NCBI GenBank assembly: GCA_964474655.1
Contig: CAYYTU010000050.1
Span: forward strand, 1 to 21,388
Length of the DNA: 21,388 nt
Source of the DNA: CAYYTU01 sp964474655
Lineage (GTDB): Bacteria > Chloroflexota > Anaerolineae > B4-G1
Direction of reading: 5' to 3'
The translations under genes and the position numbers were made by a program. This document shows positions 1 to 8,088 of the stretch, one piece after another; the stretch's first letter is position 1; each line of letters opens with the position of its first letter. The notes beneath the pieces were generated by a model, which saw only the letters and a program-made list of their open reading frames with translations, was not told the origin of the DNA and searched no databases.

Positions 1-87
1 ACCAAAGTGTCAACTGAAGTCTTTTGCGCATATTCAAATGGCGCACTTTTAGCCCACCCGCGCTATTAAAATCATTTATGAGATTTA

Positions 88-130
88 AGCACACTCTGTG
101 GCGTTGAAGGCGTTTTCGCGGGCGATTTGC
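88..130 (+). repeat. Copy A of a 43-bp promoter-upstream element
   Basis: Read toward the LCP promoter, this stretch matches the minus strand of 9522-9480 at 35 of 43 positions. All eight differences are transitions, and there are no gaps. It begins AGCACACTCT and contains TTGAAGGCG and TTTCGC blocks identical in both copies. It lies 30 bp upstream of the -35 box of the LCP promoter, centred near -86. The same orientation and nearly the same distance at the yebC promoter suggest a shared binding site; that function is inferred. Confidence 0.6.
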
Positions 131-160
131 GAAAGCCGGATTCCCGAAGCCCAAATAGAT

Positions 161-188
161 TTGGCATTTGACGGTATGGTAGTATAAT
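161..188 (+). promoter_or_regulatory. Sigma-70-type promoter of the LCP gene
   Basis: TTGGCA (161-166), a 16-bp spacer and a perfect TATAAT (183-188). The predicted start near 195 gives a leader of about 30 nt before the ATG at 225. The rest of 1-160 shows no gene; it holds the repeat at 88-130. Confidence 0.6.
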
Positions 189-224
189 AAACTCTCTCGG
201 TATTCACAAAAAGAGACGAAATTT

Positions 225-1709
225 ATGCGCCAAATTCTGGTTCGCTTGGTAGAGGGGCTGATCTTCATCACCGTCCTGGCACTGGTTGTCGTGATCAGTC
301 GATGGGCGATCACCACTGCGCCGGGCGTTGTTCAGTCGCTGGCAACAGCTACGCCCACTGCTACTCCCACTGCCACGCCCACTGCGACAGCTACGCCCAC
401 TGCAATGCCGACTGCAACCACCACCCCTTCCCCAACCGCTACGCCCACCCGGAACGAGACCCCTACGCCCACTCTTACGCCCACGCCTCATCCCCCGGAG
501 ACGCTGCCTGGTCCGCCGGTCATCGTGACGGCTGAGCCGGGGAGTGAACAACCGCTGCCGGTGCCGGATCCTATGCCCCTGTTGGAACAGTCTGACGATG
601 TGATCAATATCCTGCTTTTGGGGTCTGACCAGAACTCAATTGACAGCATCGGCCGAACCGACACCATCGTGGTCGCCAGTATTCATCCTGATGTTCCCTC
701 TGTCTCGATGTTGTCGATCCCACGTGATTTCTATGCCTGGATTCCCGGTCACGGCTTCGATAAGATCAACACGGCCTTCAGCCGCGGCGAGCGCAACGGA
801 TATCCTGGAGGCGGCTCTGGCCTGATGAAGGCTACCATTGAATATAATTTTGGGGTGCGCGTTCACTATTATGCGCGGGTCGGCTTCAATAGCTTCGTCC
901 AGATTGTGGATACTGTCGGTGGCGTAGATGTGGCCGTTGAGTGCCCGCTTCACGATACATTCCCCGATCCTTCGTCGCCCGATGGTCAGTCCGATATCGA
1001 CTTGCTGCCGGGTATTCACCACCTGAATGGTCAGCAGGCATTGTGGTATGCTCGTTCTCGCTGGAGCACCAGCGACTTCGATCGCCATCGGCGTCAGCAG
1101 CGTGTCCTTCGGAGCCTCTATCAGCAGATGAAGTCACGCGGTATTATCTCTAAGATTCCGGGGCTTTGGAAGACGTTGCAAGAGACGGTGGATACCGACC
1201 TGGGCTTGAGCGACTCGCTCTACCTGGGTGCGGTCGGCTCGCGTCTGGATATGTCCAGTGTGAAGAGCCGCTTTGTGGGCCGTTCGGTCGTAGACTCCTG
1301 GACGGCTCCCAACGGTGGCTACGTTCTGGTGCCGGATTACGATAAGCTGGGCTCGTTGGTGGAAGAGGCCTTGGCCCCGCCGGTCAGCGCACGAGCGACG
1401 CAACGCCTCTTCCGCGTCGAGGTGGAGAACGGCACGCCTTATGAGGGCTGGGGGCACGTGGCCGCCGAGCGGTTGCGTTGGGAGGGCCTTGAGGTCGTGA
1501 GCGTCGAGGCGGCCGAGGAGCCGGTCACGCGCACGCAAATCGTGGACTTCACTACGACCTCAAAGGGCTCACCGCTGGCGCACTTGAAGCAGCTCTATAA
1601 ACGCGAGGATGACGACATTACCTCGCAGCCGACGGAGGATCGGGAGATTGATTTCCGCATCATCCTCGGCAGCGATTACTACCCCTGCGACGCCACCAAG
1701 ATCGAATGA
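225..1709 (+). CDS. LCP (LytR-CpsA-Psr) family cell-wall protein with LytR C-terminal domain
   Basis: 494 aa. LCP proteins transfer undecaprenyl-linked glycopolymers onto peptidoglycan or other envelope acceptors, or hydrolyse pyrophosphate lipids. Seen here: a short cytoplasmic N-terminus and one membrane anchor (about residues 9-28); a low-complexity Thr/Pro/Ala linker (about 41-92); the LCP catalytic domain (about 127-305) with GRTDT (143-147), the SIPRD motif (164-168), YARSR (275-279) and an Arg-rich DFDRHRRQQR stretch; and a LytR_C domain (about 395-485) containing RVEVENGTPYEGWG. The active domain should be extracytoplasmic. The ATG at 225 is the first start after the promoter; the ribosome site is weak. 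Monocistronic, convergent with the damaged ATPase/SBP locus. The exact acceptor polymer cannot be told from sequence. Confidence 0.9.
   Translation: MRQILVRLVEGLIFITVLALVVVISRWAITTAPGVVQSLATATPTATPTATPTATATPTAMPTATTTPSPTATPTRNETPTPTLTPTPHPPETLPGPPVIVTAEPGSEQPLPVPDPMPLLEQSDDVINILLLGSDQNSIDSIGRTDTIVVASIHPDVPSVSMLSIPRDFYAWIPGHGFDKINTAFSRGERNGYPGGGSGLMKATIEYNFGVRVHYYARVGFNSFVQIVDTVGGVDVAVECPLHDTFPDPSSPDGQSDIDLLPGIHHLNGQQALWYARSRWSTSDFDRHRRQQRVLRSLYQQMKSRGIISKIPGLWKTLQETVDTDLGLSDSLYLGAVGSRLDMSSVKSRFVGRSVVDSWTAPNGGYVLVPDYDKLGSLVEEALAPPVSARATQRLFRVEVENGTPYEGWGHVAAERLRWEGLEVVSVEAAEEPVTRTQIVDFTTTSKGSPLAHLKQLYKREDDDITSQPTEDREIDFRIILGSDYYPCDATKIE
345..497 (+). repeat. Thr-Pro-coding tandem repeat inside the LCP gene
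   Basis: Degenerate repeats of ACGCCCACTGC and ACTCCCACTGC units, with 6- and 12-bp periodicity, encode TPTA/TPTP units between the membrane anchor and the LCP domain. It is an extracytoplasmic spacer likely to vary in length between strains. Confidence 0.8.
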
Positions 1710-1917
1710 AGTCTTCGCTGGTGCTCAACTTTTACACGGAAGCAGGAACGCTTGGGGTGAGGTTTGCCGGAATGGCGAGCTGAAAAATGATTGTTCACTT
1801 GACAAATTATAAAGCCGGCAGTGAATCCGCACGGCGGGTTACGCTTGCCGTCAGACCTCGTCGACTTTTCTGCCTCCTCAAACCACCTCAGCGATGCGGC
1901 TCGATCACGACGTCCTT

Positions 1918-4206
1918 CTAGAACGCGACCTTGCTCGCCGCCGTGGGGTAACGACTGACCCACGGCTTGATCAGCAGATGCTCCCGTTCGTAGGTCAGGG
2001 GTAGGATCGGCGCCTGCGCCACCAGGATGCGGTCCGCCCGCCGGTAGAGTCCCATCCGCTCCTCCTGATTCATCGCCCGTCCGGCCTCCTCCACCAGCCG
2101 ATCGTAGCGCTGGTCGCGCCACTCGGCCCAGGTCTCGGCGCGACTGACCCGCAGGAAGTTGTCGGGGTCGGGATAGTCGGCCACCCACATCGCGCAGAAG
2201 AGGTGGTGCAGCCCGCTCCTCAGCCGCTCCAGAAAAGCCCCCCCACTCGGGCGTCTGCCACGCGATCTCCACCCCCAGCGTCCGGCGCCATTGCGCCTCC
2301 AGGTAATCCGTTCGCGCTTCGACGGCGCCGAACGCCAGCGCGTCCACCGCCGGAAAGCCGCGCCCTTTGGGATAGCCGGCCTCGGCCAACAGGTGTCGCG
2401 CTCGCTCGGGATCATGGGGCAGGCCGACGTCTGGGCTGTGCCCTGGCATCCCCTGAGGCAGCAAGCCCCCCGCGGCCGGCGTGGCATAGCCCTGCAGCGC
2501 CTCCTCCGCCAGAGCCCGGCGATTCGTGGCCAGGGTAAAAGCTCGCCGCATGCGAACGTCATCGAACGGCGGGCGCGTCACGTCAAAGACCAGATAGCAG
2601 TTCTCCAGGACGGGACGCGAGACGTAATCGTCGGCGTGGCGCTGGCGGGCGAGCTGGCGCTGCTCCGCCGGGAAAAACCCGATGCCCAGGACATCCAGCT
2701 CATCGGCCTCGTACCGCTGCAATCGGGCCGACCAGTCGGTGAGCGGAGAGAGTTCCACGCGTTGCACGTTGCCCTGGAATCGACCATGATAATCGGGGTT
2801 GCGCGATAGAATCAGTTTCTCACCCCGCTGCCAAGCTTCCAGGCGGAACGGCCCGTTGGTGACGACGTGATCTGGCTCCGTCCAGGCCGCGCCGTGCGCC
2901 TCCACCACGTGGCGCGGTACCGGGTAATGATTGGGGCGGACCAGTAATTGGAGGAAGTAGCTGGTCGGTTCCTCCAGCTCCACGAGCAGCGTCGTCTCGT
3001 CCGTGGCCCGCACGCCCACGTCTTCCCGGCTGCCGCGTCCCTGATGAAAAGCTCTGGCGCCCGCGATGTGGTGCAGAAAGCCGGCCGAGGGCGATCCGGT
3101 GGCCGGGTCCAACGCTCGCTTCCAGGTATACGCGAAGTCCCCGGCTGTCACCGGCGCGCCGTAGCTCCAGCGGACGTCATCGCGTAGATGGAAGACGTAC
3201 CGGCGCCCATCCGCGGATACGTCCCACGCCTGCGCCACGTCGGGCACGATGGTCAGCTCCGGGCTGAGCGCGACCAATCCGCTGAAGAGGTGCGTCATCA
3301 GGCTGCTGGTGTGACTATCCGGGGACATCGTCGGATCGAGCGTCGTCGGCTCGAGCCAGCGCACGCGGAGGGCGTGCGGGGCCGGCGGCAGCGGCGCCGA
3401 AGCAGGGTGCTTGCCCGCCTGCTGCCAGCGCTCAAGGCCCTCCCGGTAGACCTGCTGCGCCTGGCGGAAGTCGAAGGCCTCGTGGTGGGTCAGCCCCAAC
3501 TTCATCAACGTCCGTGCCGTCTGCTCGCGCCCGGCGTCGCCCTGCATCTCCAACAGCGCCAGCGCCCGCTCGTAATAGTCCGTTGCCTCCTGATGGGCGT
3601 AGACGCGGCGGGCCTGGTCGCCGGCGCGCAGCAGATAGGCCGTCGCCCGCTCCAGATCCTGGGCCTGCTCCCAGTGGTACGCCAGCAGCCCGACGTGCTC
3701 GTCGATCTGGTCGGAGAAGACGTGCTCCAGTGCCTCGCCCACGCGCCGATGGAGACCCCGCCGCTGCTCCGCGTCAGTGGTGTGGTAGAGCACGGCGCGG
3801 ATCTTGTCGTGGGAGAAGTCGTACCGCGGCATGGCAGCTGGGCGACGGAGAGAAAGGGGAGCATGGTGTATCAGACGCCGGGCCAGCCATTCCTCCAGGC
3901 AGACCTCCACGGCATCGGCGCGGGAGGCCGCAGCGGCCTGCAGGAGCGCGGCGTCGAATGGTTGGCCGACCACGGCGGCCAGGGTCAGCAGGCGCTGGGC
4001 CGGCTCGCTCAGCCGGCCCACCCGCTGGAGGATGATGTCCTGCACGCCCAGGGGCAGCGTCTCCGCGGTCGGGGCGCCGGTCCACACGAGCCGCTCCCCT
4101 TCGCGTTGCAGAGCGCCCTCTTTCTCCATCGCGCTGACCGTCTCCACCAAGATGAAGGGGTTTCCCTCGCTCTCGCGGTAGAGAAAATCACCCAGGGCAG
4201 CGCATC
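1918..4206 (-). pseudogene. Truncated STAND ATPase / TPR / SBP_bac_5 fusion, with frameshift
   Basis: Read from 4195 downward, the protein starts abruptly at LGDFLYRESEGNPF, a signature late in the nucleotide-binding module of AfsR/MalT/cyclase-type STAND ATPases, so the Walker A and B half is missing. Next come winged-helix and TPR-like helices (YDFSHDKIRAVLY, then repeats such as ATDYYERALALLEMQ) to about 3380. From about 3370 there is a family-5 peptide/nickel solute-binding domain (TLDPTMSPDSHTS, VTNGPFRLEAWQRGEKL). The frame breaks in a G7 run at 2238-2244. The true C-terminus (MWVADYPDPDNFLRVS ... PILPLTYE) continues in another frame to the stop at 1918. There is no signal peptide before the SBP domain, so this was probably a cytoplasmic sensor comparable in layout to SgrR (regulator plus SBP domain). 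The original function is inferred. Probably not functional unless both breaks are sequence errors. Confidence 0.75.
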
Positions 4207-5079
4207 TTCCGCCTGCTTGCGCTCGGTGATATCCAGGGCGCACGTGGCCACGCCGATCACGTCCCCGGCGTCATCCCGCATTGGTTCCGCCATAGTGTCA
4301 TACGTTCGCGTGCCACCTGATAACGGAAAGGTGATGTCTTGACGTAGCTTTTGCCCTGTATCGAGGACCTTTTGCTTCATACACATCAACTGCCTTGTGC
4401 CCTCATTATCCGCCAGCTCATCATCCCGCTTGCCAATTGCAAATTGAGGGACAAAGTCTGGATGGGGGTTGTAGACCCAGGTGTAGCGCAAGTCACGATC
4501 CGTCTGAGCAAAGATAATCCCCGAATGTAAAACTGCCAATCGAAAACGGGCTTCACTCTCCCGCAGCGCTTCTTCTGTCTGTTCGCGCTCCGCGATCTCG
4601 GCGCGTAATGCCTCGTTGACCTGTCTCAATTCGGCTGTGCGCTTCTCCACGCGCCGCTCCAGCTCCCCGTGGGTCTGCTGCCGCTCGATGGCGTACATCA
4701 GCGTGCGGGCCAACAGGCTACCGGTGGCCTCGTTCTTGTAGAGGTAGTCCTGCACCCCGGCGCGGACGCTCTTTTGGGCCAGTACCTCGTCCTCTCGGCC
4801 CGTCAGCACCACCAGGGGCATCTGGGGGATGTGTTCGCGCAGCGTGGCCACGGTCTCACCCGCCCGGCTATCGGGCAGGTCGAGATCGCTGAGTACTACG
4901 TCGAAATCGCTGTCTTCCAGGCGTTCCAGAGCAGGCTCCAGCCGAGCCACGTGCTCGACCTCGAAGCGCGGCAGATCCCAACCAATCTGCTGCGCCTGTG
5001 CCAGCTTCTCCTGGATAAGCTCGGCATCGGCCGGATTGTCCTCGATCGACAAGACGTGTATCACGCTGTCGGTCATCAT
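4009..5079 (-). CDS. Receiver-PAS signalling protein, C-terminus replaced by out-of-frame sequence
   Basis: 356 aa as read. Residues 5-130 are a CheY-like receiver: acidic pair E13/D14, phospho-acceptor D65 in VVLSDLDLPD, T93, and K115 in GVQDYLYKN. Residues 131-175 form a coiled coil (ERRVEKRTAELRQVNEALRAE). Residues 176-287 are a PAS domain ending in the usual ALDITERKQAEDAL linker, normally followed by a kinase, GGDEF or second PAS domain. After residue 294 (about 4198) the reading frame enters the ATPase gene out of frame, so the last ~62 residues are Arg/Ser-rich nonsense. The start ATGATG at 5079 follows AGGGGG. Likely a truncated two-component or diguanylate-type protein; the lost output domain is unknown. 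Confidence 0.7.
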   Translation of the reverse strand: MMTDSVIHVLSIEDNPADAELIQEKLAQAQQIGWDLPRFEVEHVARLEPALERLEDSDFDVVLSDLDLPDSRAGETVATLREHIPQMPLVVLTGREDEVLAQKSVRAGVQDYLYKNEATGSLLARTLMYAIERQQTHGELERRVEKRTAELRQVNEALRAEIAEREQTEEALRESEARFRLAVLHSGIIFAQTDRDLRYTWVYNPHPDFVPQFAIGKRDDELADNEGTRQLMCMKQKVLDTGQKLRQDITFPLSGGTRTYDTMAEPMRDDAGDVIGVATCALDITERKQAEDALPWVIFSTARARETPSSWWRRSARWRKRALCNAKGSGSCGPAPRPRRRCPWACRTSSSSGWAG

Positions 5080-5132
5080 TAAATCCCCCTACTACTCTCA
5101 CTCAATTTGACCCCGCCCTAGACCATTCCTTA

Positions 5133-5138
5133 AGTATA
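5133..5138 (-). promoter_or_regulatory. Possible -10 box for the receiver-PAS gene
   Basis: TATACT on the minus strand, 54 bp upstream of the ATG at 5079. The -35 region (TTCTCC at 17 bp) is poor, so this is tentative. Confidence 0.25.
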
Positions 5139-5146
5139 CCACACTA

Positions 5147-5407
5147 TTGCGGCCGGGAGAAAAAGGCTTGCGGGACTCACTCAGTCGATCCATCTACGTG
5201 CTCACCATCTGGCAGGAGCGGGAGGCCTCGTCCGATCAGCCGGCGGTGTGGCGCTACAGTCTGGAGGACGCCCGCACGGGCGAGCGGCGAGCCTTTGCCA
5301 TCCTGGAGCAAATGGTAGCGTTTCTGGTGGCGTTTCTGAGAGAGCAAACGGGAGATCGTAGCGAAGAATCGCCGGCCGCTAGGTGCGGTGATGATGCGGT
5401 GTCCTGA
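5147..5407 (+). CDS. Small conserved-looking protein of unknown function
   Basis: 86 codons if read from TTG at 5147. A second TTG at 5168, preceded by a purine-rich GGGAGAAAAAGG, is an equally good start. The central part (IYVLTIWQERE ... AVWRYSLEDARTGERRAF ... LEQMVAFLVAFL) has the balanced composition of a folded small domain with a strand-rich N-terminal half and an amphipathic helix. I do not recognise a characterised family. It sits 12 bp upstream of the exported beta-helix gene on the same strand, divergent from the receiver-PAS gene, so it may be cotranscribed with the former. No signal peptide or membrane segment is visible. Confidence 0.5.
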   Translation: MRPGEKGLRDSLSRSIYVLTIWQEREASSDQPAVWRYSLEDARTGERRAFAILEQMVAFLVAFLREQTGDRSEESPAARCGDDAVS

Positions 5408-5419
5408 TAGGAGAAGTCT

Positions 5420-6559
5420 ATGCTGAGGAGATGTGACATAAAACGGCGAAGGCTTTGGTCTCTGATCATCGTCGTGGGCGTGAGCGGGATGCTGCTGGCG
5501 GGCGTCACGGGGCCGCTGCGCCAGGACATCGCGGCTTCGACTGGCATTCATCACGTGGCCCTGGGCGGCGACTGCGGCGGCGAAACGCCCTGTTACGCCA
5601 CCCTTCAGGTCGCCGTGGACGCAGCCGCCGACGGCGAGCTGGTCAAGATCGCCGCCGGCACGTACGACGACCTGCACGACGCCCATCACGGGCGGGGCAC
5701 CTATTACCCTTACACCACGACGCAAGTCGTCATCATCACCAAAGCACTGACCTTGCGCGGCGGGTACATAGTCTCGGACTGGCAGACGGCGGACCCTGAA
5801 ACATATCCCACCATCTTGGATGCCCGCGAGGCGGGGCGCGGCGTCTACGTCGCCGGTCAGGTGACGGTCACGCTGGAGGGGCTGCAGATCGTCAACGGTC
5901 GGGGCGGTTCCGGCGCTTACAACGAGCCGCCTGGAGGCGGTGGGATCGCCGTGGATAGAGACCACGAGGCCTCGCTGATCGTGCGCCAGTGCACGCTCAC
6001 CGGCAACGGCGGCGATGACGGGGGCGGATTGTACGTCCAGGGCGGTGCGCTGATGCTGGAGGATTCGCGTCTAGTGAGCAACACGTCCAGCGGCAGCGGC
6101 GGCGGGATCTACGCCCGGGAGGGCGCGGTGACGCTGACCGGGAACGTCTTCGAGACCAACCTCGCCGACTCAGGAGACGGCCGCGGGGCTGGCGGCGGGG
6201 CCTGGCTGTACGAAGCCACGGCCTACGTAGCGGACAACATCTTCCAGGACAACGCGGTCGGCGACGTCGGTGGCGGCCTGCAGGTGGGTCGAGGGGATTT
6301 GCATCTGACTGGAAACACTTTCCTGGATAACACGACCAGTGATCACGGAGGCGGGTTGTACGCCGACTTGAGCTCAGGCCACGCCTACACGATCACGCCC
6401 AACCTCTTCCAGGGCAACGTGGCCAATGTGAGCGGCAGCGGCACGGGTGGCGGCGCGCGTCTCTTCGGCGCGGAGGGTGCGCAGTTGATCTTCCGTCACA
6501 ACGAGGTGGTGGGCAACTACGCCTGTACGGGGCGCACGGGGGCGAACGGTGGACTATAA
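5420..6559 (+). CDS. Exported parallel beta-helix (choice-of-anchor Q type) protein, N-terminal part
   Basis: 379 aa to the first stop. The N-terminus has a basic stretch (KRRR) and a hydrophobic core (LWSLIIVVGVSGMLLAGV, about 13-30), i.e. a signal peptide. A GDCGG..TPCYATLQVAVDAAADG..VKIAAGTY segment starts the beta-helix. Then come many short rungs rich in GGGL, GGGIY, TGN.F and LTGN repeats, typical of right-handed parallel beta-helices in surface proteins. AGGAG precedes the ATG by 7 nt. The stop arises because the frame shifts near 6540: the C-terminal half continues from 6549 in the +1 frame. Either a pseudogene, loss of a rung, or a one-base sequence error in the G5 run at 6538-6542. 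Surface adhesion or polysaccharide binding is possible but not shown. Confidence 0.75.
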   Translation: MLRRCDIKRRRLWSLIIVVGVSGMLLAGVTGPLRQDIAASTGIHHVALGGDCGGETPCYATLQVAVDAAADGELVKIAAGTYDDLHDAHHGRGTYYPYTTTQVVIITKALTLRGGYIVSDWQTADPETYPTILDAREAGRGVYVAGQVTVTLEGLQIVNGRGGSGAYNEPPGGGGIAVDRDHEASLIVRQCTLTGNGGDDGGGLYVQGGALMLEDSRLVSNTSSGSGGGIYAREGAVTLTGNVFETNLADSGDGRGAGGGAWLYEATAYVADNIFQDNAVGDVGGGLQVGRGDLHLTGNTFLDNTTSDHGGGLYADLSSGHAYTITPNLFQGNVANVSGSGTGGGARLFGAEGAQLIFRHNEVVGNYACTGRTGANGGL

Positions 6560-7253
6560 CCTGGTGTGGAACTGGCCCCTGGGCAACTACAACGCAGGAT
6601 TGAGCGGCGGCGTCAACGACATTGATGCGGATCCGGCCTTCGCGGATTGGGCCAACGATAACTTCTATCTGCAGCCCACCTCGCCCGCTATCGACCAGGG
6701 CACCAGCGGCAACTTATCCGTCGCCACCGATGACCACGACGCTGTCAGTCGGCCGCGGGATGGCGATGGAGATGGTACGGCTGCCATAGACGTCGGTGCC
6801 TACGAGTATATCACCGGCATCAGTGCCTTCGAGATGACGCCTGGCGGCGGCTCCTGGACCTCCGGCGATGATCATCTCAGCGCGGCCTGGCAGGCTGACG
6901 CCGTGACTGCTACGGTGTCGCTGACCTACACCCCGCGTGGGCTGCTGCATCCGACGTATGCACTCCATTTCGGCGGCCTCGGATTCTCCCTGACGGCGAG
7001 CGAACCGCTCACGTTCAGTCCACCGCTCACCCTCACGCTTTACTACCCCGAGGCCCTTCTGCCCCAAAACGTGGATGAGGCCACGATGAGCGTCTATAGA
7101 TGGGACGGCGCCACAGCGCAATGGGAGGCGCTGGCCGTCGTCAGCCGCGACACGGCCTCCAACACGGTCACCGTGGCGCTGGATCACCTGAGCGATTTTG
7201 CGCTTTTAGGAGCAGAGACGCGTGCAGTCTACCTTCCGCTCGTCCTGAGGTGA
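6549..7253 (+). CDS. C-terminal part of the beta-helix protein, with LPLVLR tail
   Basis: Continuation of the preceding gene in the +1 frame: DYNLVWNWPLGNYNAGLSGG, then DPAFAD and LQPTSPAIDQG, followed by RPRDGDGDGTAAIDVGAYEY, the hallmark choice-of-anchor Q segment. After that comes a beta-sandwich-like domain (about 85-225) and the terminal VYLPLVLR. The nominal GTG start at 6549 has no convincing ribosome site, so independent translation is unlikely. The final hydrophobic-plus-Arg tail resembles the C-terminal ends I know from many exported Chloroflexota proteins and may be a sorting or anchoring signal. The hairpin 34 bp after the stop closes the unit. Confidence 0.7.
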   Translation: MDYNLVWNWPLGNYNAGLSGGVNDIDADPAFADWANDNFYLQPTSPAIDQGTSGNLSVATDDHDAVSRPRDGDGDGTAAIDVGAYEYITGISAFEMTPGGGSWTSGDDHLSAAWQADAVTATVSLTYTPRGLLHPTYALHFGGLGFSLTASEPLTFSPPLTLTLYYPEALLPQNVDEATMSVYRWDGATAQWEALAVVSRDTASNTVTVALDHLSDFALLGAETRAVYLPLVLR

Positions 7254-7286
7254 TCGTAGCCGGCGATTCAGGCGCAGACACGCAAG

Positions 7287-7318
7287 GTGGCAGGGAAGAC
7301 CTCGGTCTCCTCTGCCAC
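7287..7318. terminator. Strong hairpin between convergent beta-helix and ruvA genes
   Basis: Two 15-nt arms (GTGGCAGGGAAGACC and GGTCTCCTCTGCCAC) separated by 2 nt, with two mismatched positions. There is no long T-run on either side (ACTTTGCATTT on the plus strand). It is probably a bidirectional terminator or 3' stabiliser. The rest of 7254-7508 holds a weaker CCTCA/TGAGG hairpin near 7483-7496 and no gene. Confidence 0.55.
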
Positions 7319-7508
7319 TTTGCATTTGACAGCCACGCAATTCTGCCGCTTCGCCCCGACCGGAGTGAATGCCGGGCATTTTGCCGCGAATGCACGGAGC
7401 GAACGGCGGATGAGTAGGCGTGGTGCCGTTTGCCGCGCCGTATCGAAGCCAAGCGAGCGGCTCAATCGCGTGGTTTTCCCTCACCCTTGAGGAAAGGGAG
7501 TTGGGGGG

Positions 7509-8084
7509 CTAGGCCAACGAGGATAGCGCGTGCCGGATTCGCTCCTCGACCGAGAGGTCCTCATTCTGCGGCAAACTCTGGAGCGCCTGTTGGGCCTCGA
7601 CCAGGCTGAAGCCCAGCTCCGTCAGCGCGGCGATGACTTCCGCGTCAGCGTCGCTCATCAGCGGGGAAGCTTTGACGTCAGTAGCACTGATCTCGTCCTT
7701 GAGGTTGAAGATGATCTTTTCGGCTGTCTTTGTGCCGATGCCCGGCACGCGGGTCAGAATGCCGGGCTCATCCTGGAGTACCGCTTGCCGCAGCGCGTCG
7801 GGGGAGATGGTGCTCAGGAGCGACATGGCCACCTTGGGGCCGACGCCGGAGATGGTCAGCAACAGCTCAAAGAGCGAGCGTTCTTCTCGGGTCAGGAAGC
7901 CATAGAGCGTAAGATCATTCTCGCGTACGTGGAAATGTGTGAACAGCTCGACCGGCTGATCCGCGCTGCCGACTTGATCCAGCACGTCGCTTGGCACGTA
8001 GACCTTCAGCCCCACGCCGCCCACCCGTACGACGAGGAAATCCTCGCCGGTGTCCCATACCTGCCCACTGATGCGAGAGATCAT
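7509..8084 (-). CDS. ruvA: Holliday junction branch migration protein RuvA
   Basis: 191 aa from ATG at 8084 (MISRISGQVW), the normal RuvA N-terminus and length. RuvA tetramers bind four-way junctions and load the RuvB motor. Seen: an OB-fold domain I (1-62), two helix-hairpin-helix motifs (ISGVGPKVAMSLL and VPGIGTKTAEKIIFNLKDE), a flexible acidic linker and the domain III three-helix bundle (VIAALTELGFSLVEAQQAL) that contacts RuvB. Its start lies 4 bp after the end of ruvC, so the two are cotranscribed. No RuvB gene follows: the downstream neighbour is convergent and unrelated, so ruvB must be elsewhere. Confidence 0.95.
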   Translation of the reverse strand: MISRISGQVWDTGEDFLVVRVGGVGLKVYVPSDVLDQVGSADQPVELFTHFHVRENDLTLYGFLTREERSLFELLLTISGVGPKVAMSLLSTISPDALRQAVLQDEPGILTRVPGIGTKTAEKIIFNLKDEISATDVKASPLMSDADAEVIAALTELGFSLVEAQQALQSLPQNEDLSVEERIRHALSSLA

Positions 8085-8088
8085 ACCG

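Noticed and set aside
345..497. CRISPR or non-coding tandem array
   Set aside because: The repeats are short, degenerate and in phase with the LCP reading frame, encoding a Thr-Pro linker.
4190..4210. Programmed -1 frameshift joining receiver-PAS to the ATPase part
   Set aside because: No X-XXY-YYZ slippery heptamer at the junction, and the N-terminal half of the ATPase module is missing, so a deletion fits better.
3188..4342. Long plus-strand open frame opposite the ATPase/TPR region
   Set aside because: Antisense shadow in GC-rich sequence; Arg/Gly/Leu-rich with no domain, while the minus strand reads as known domains.
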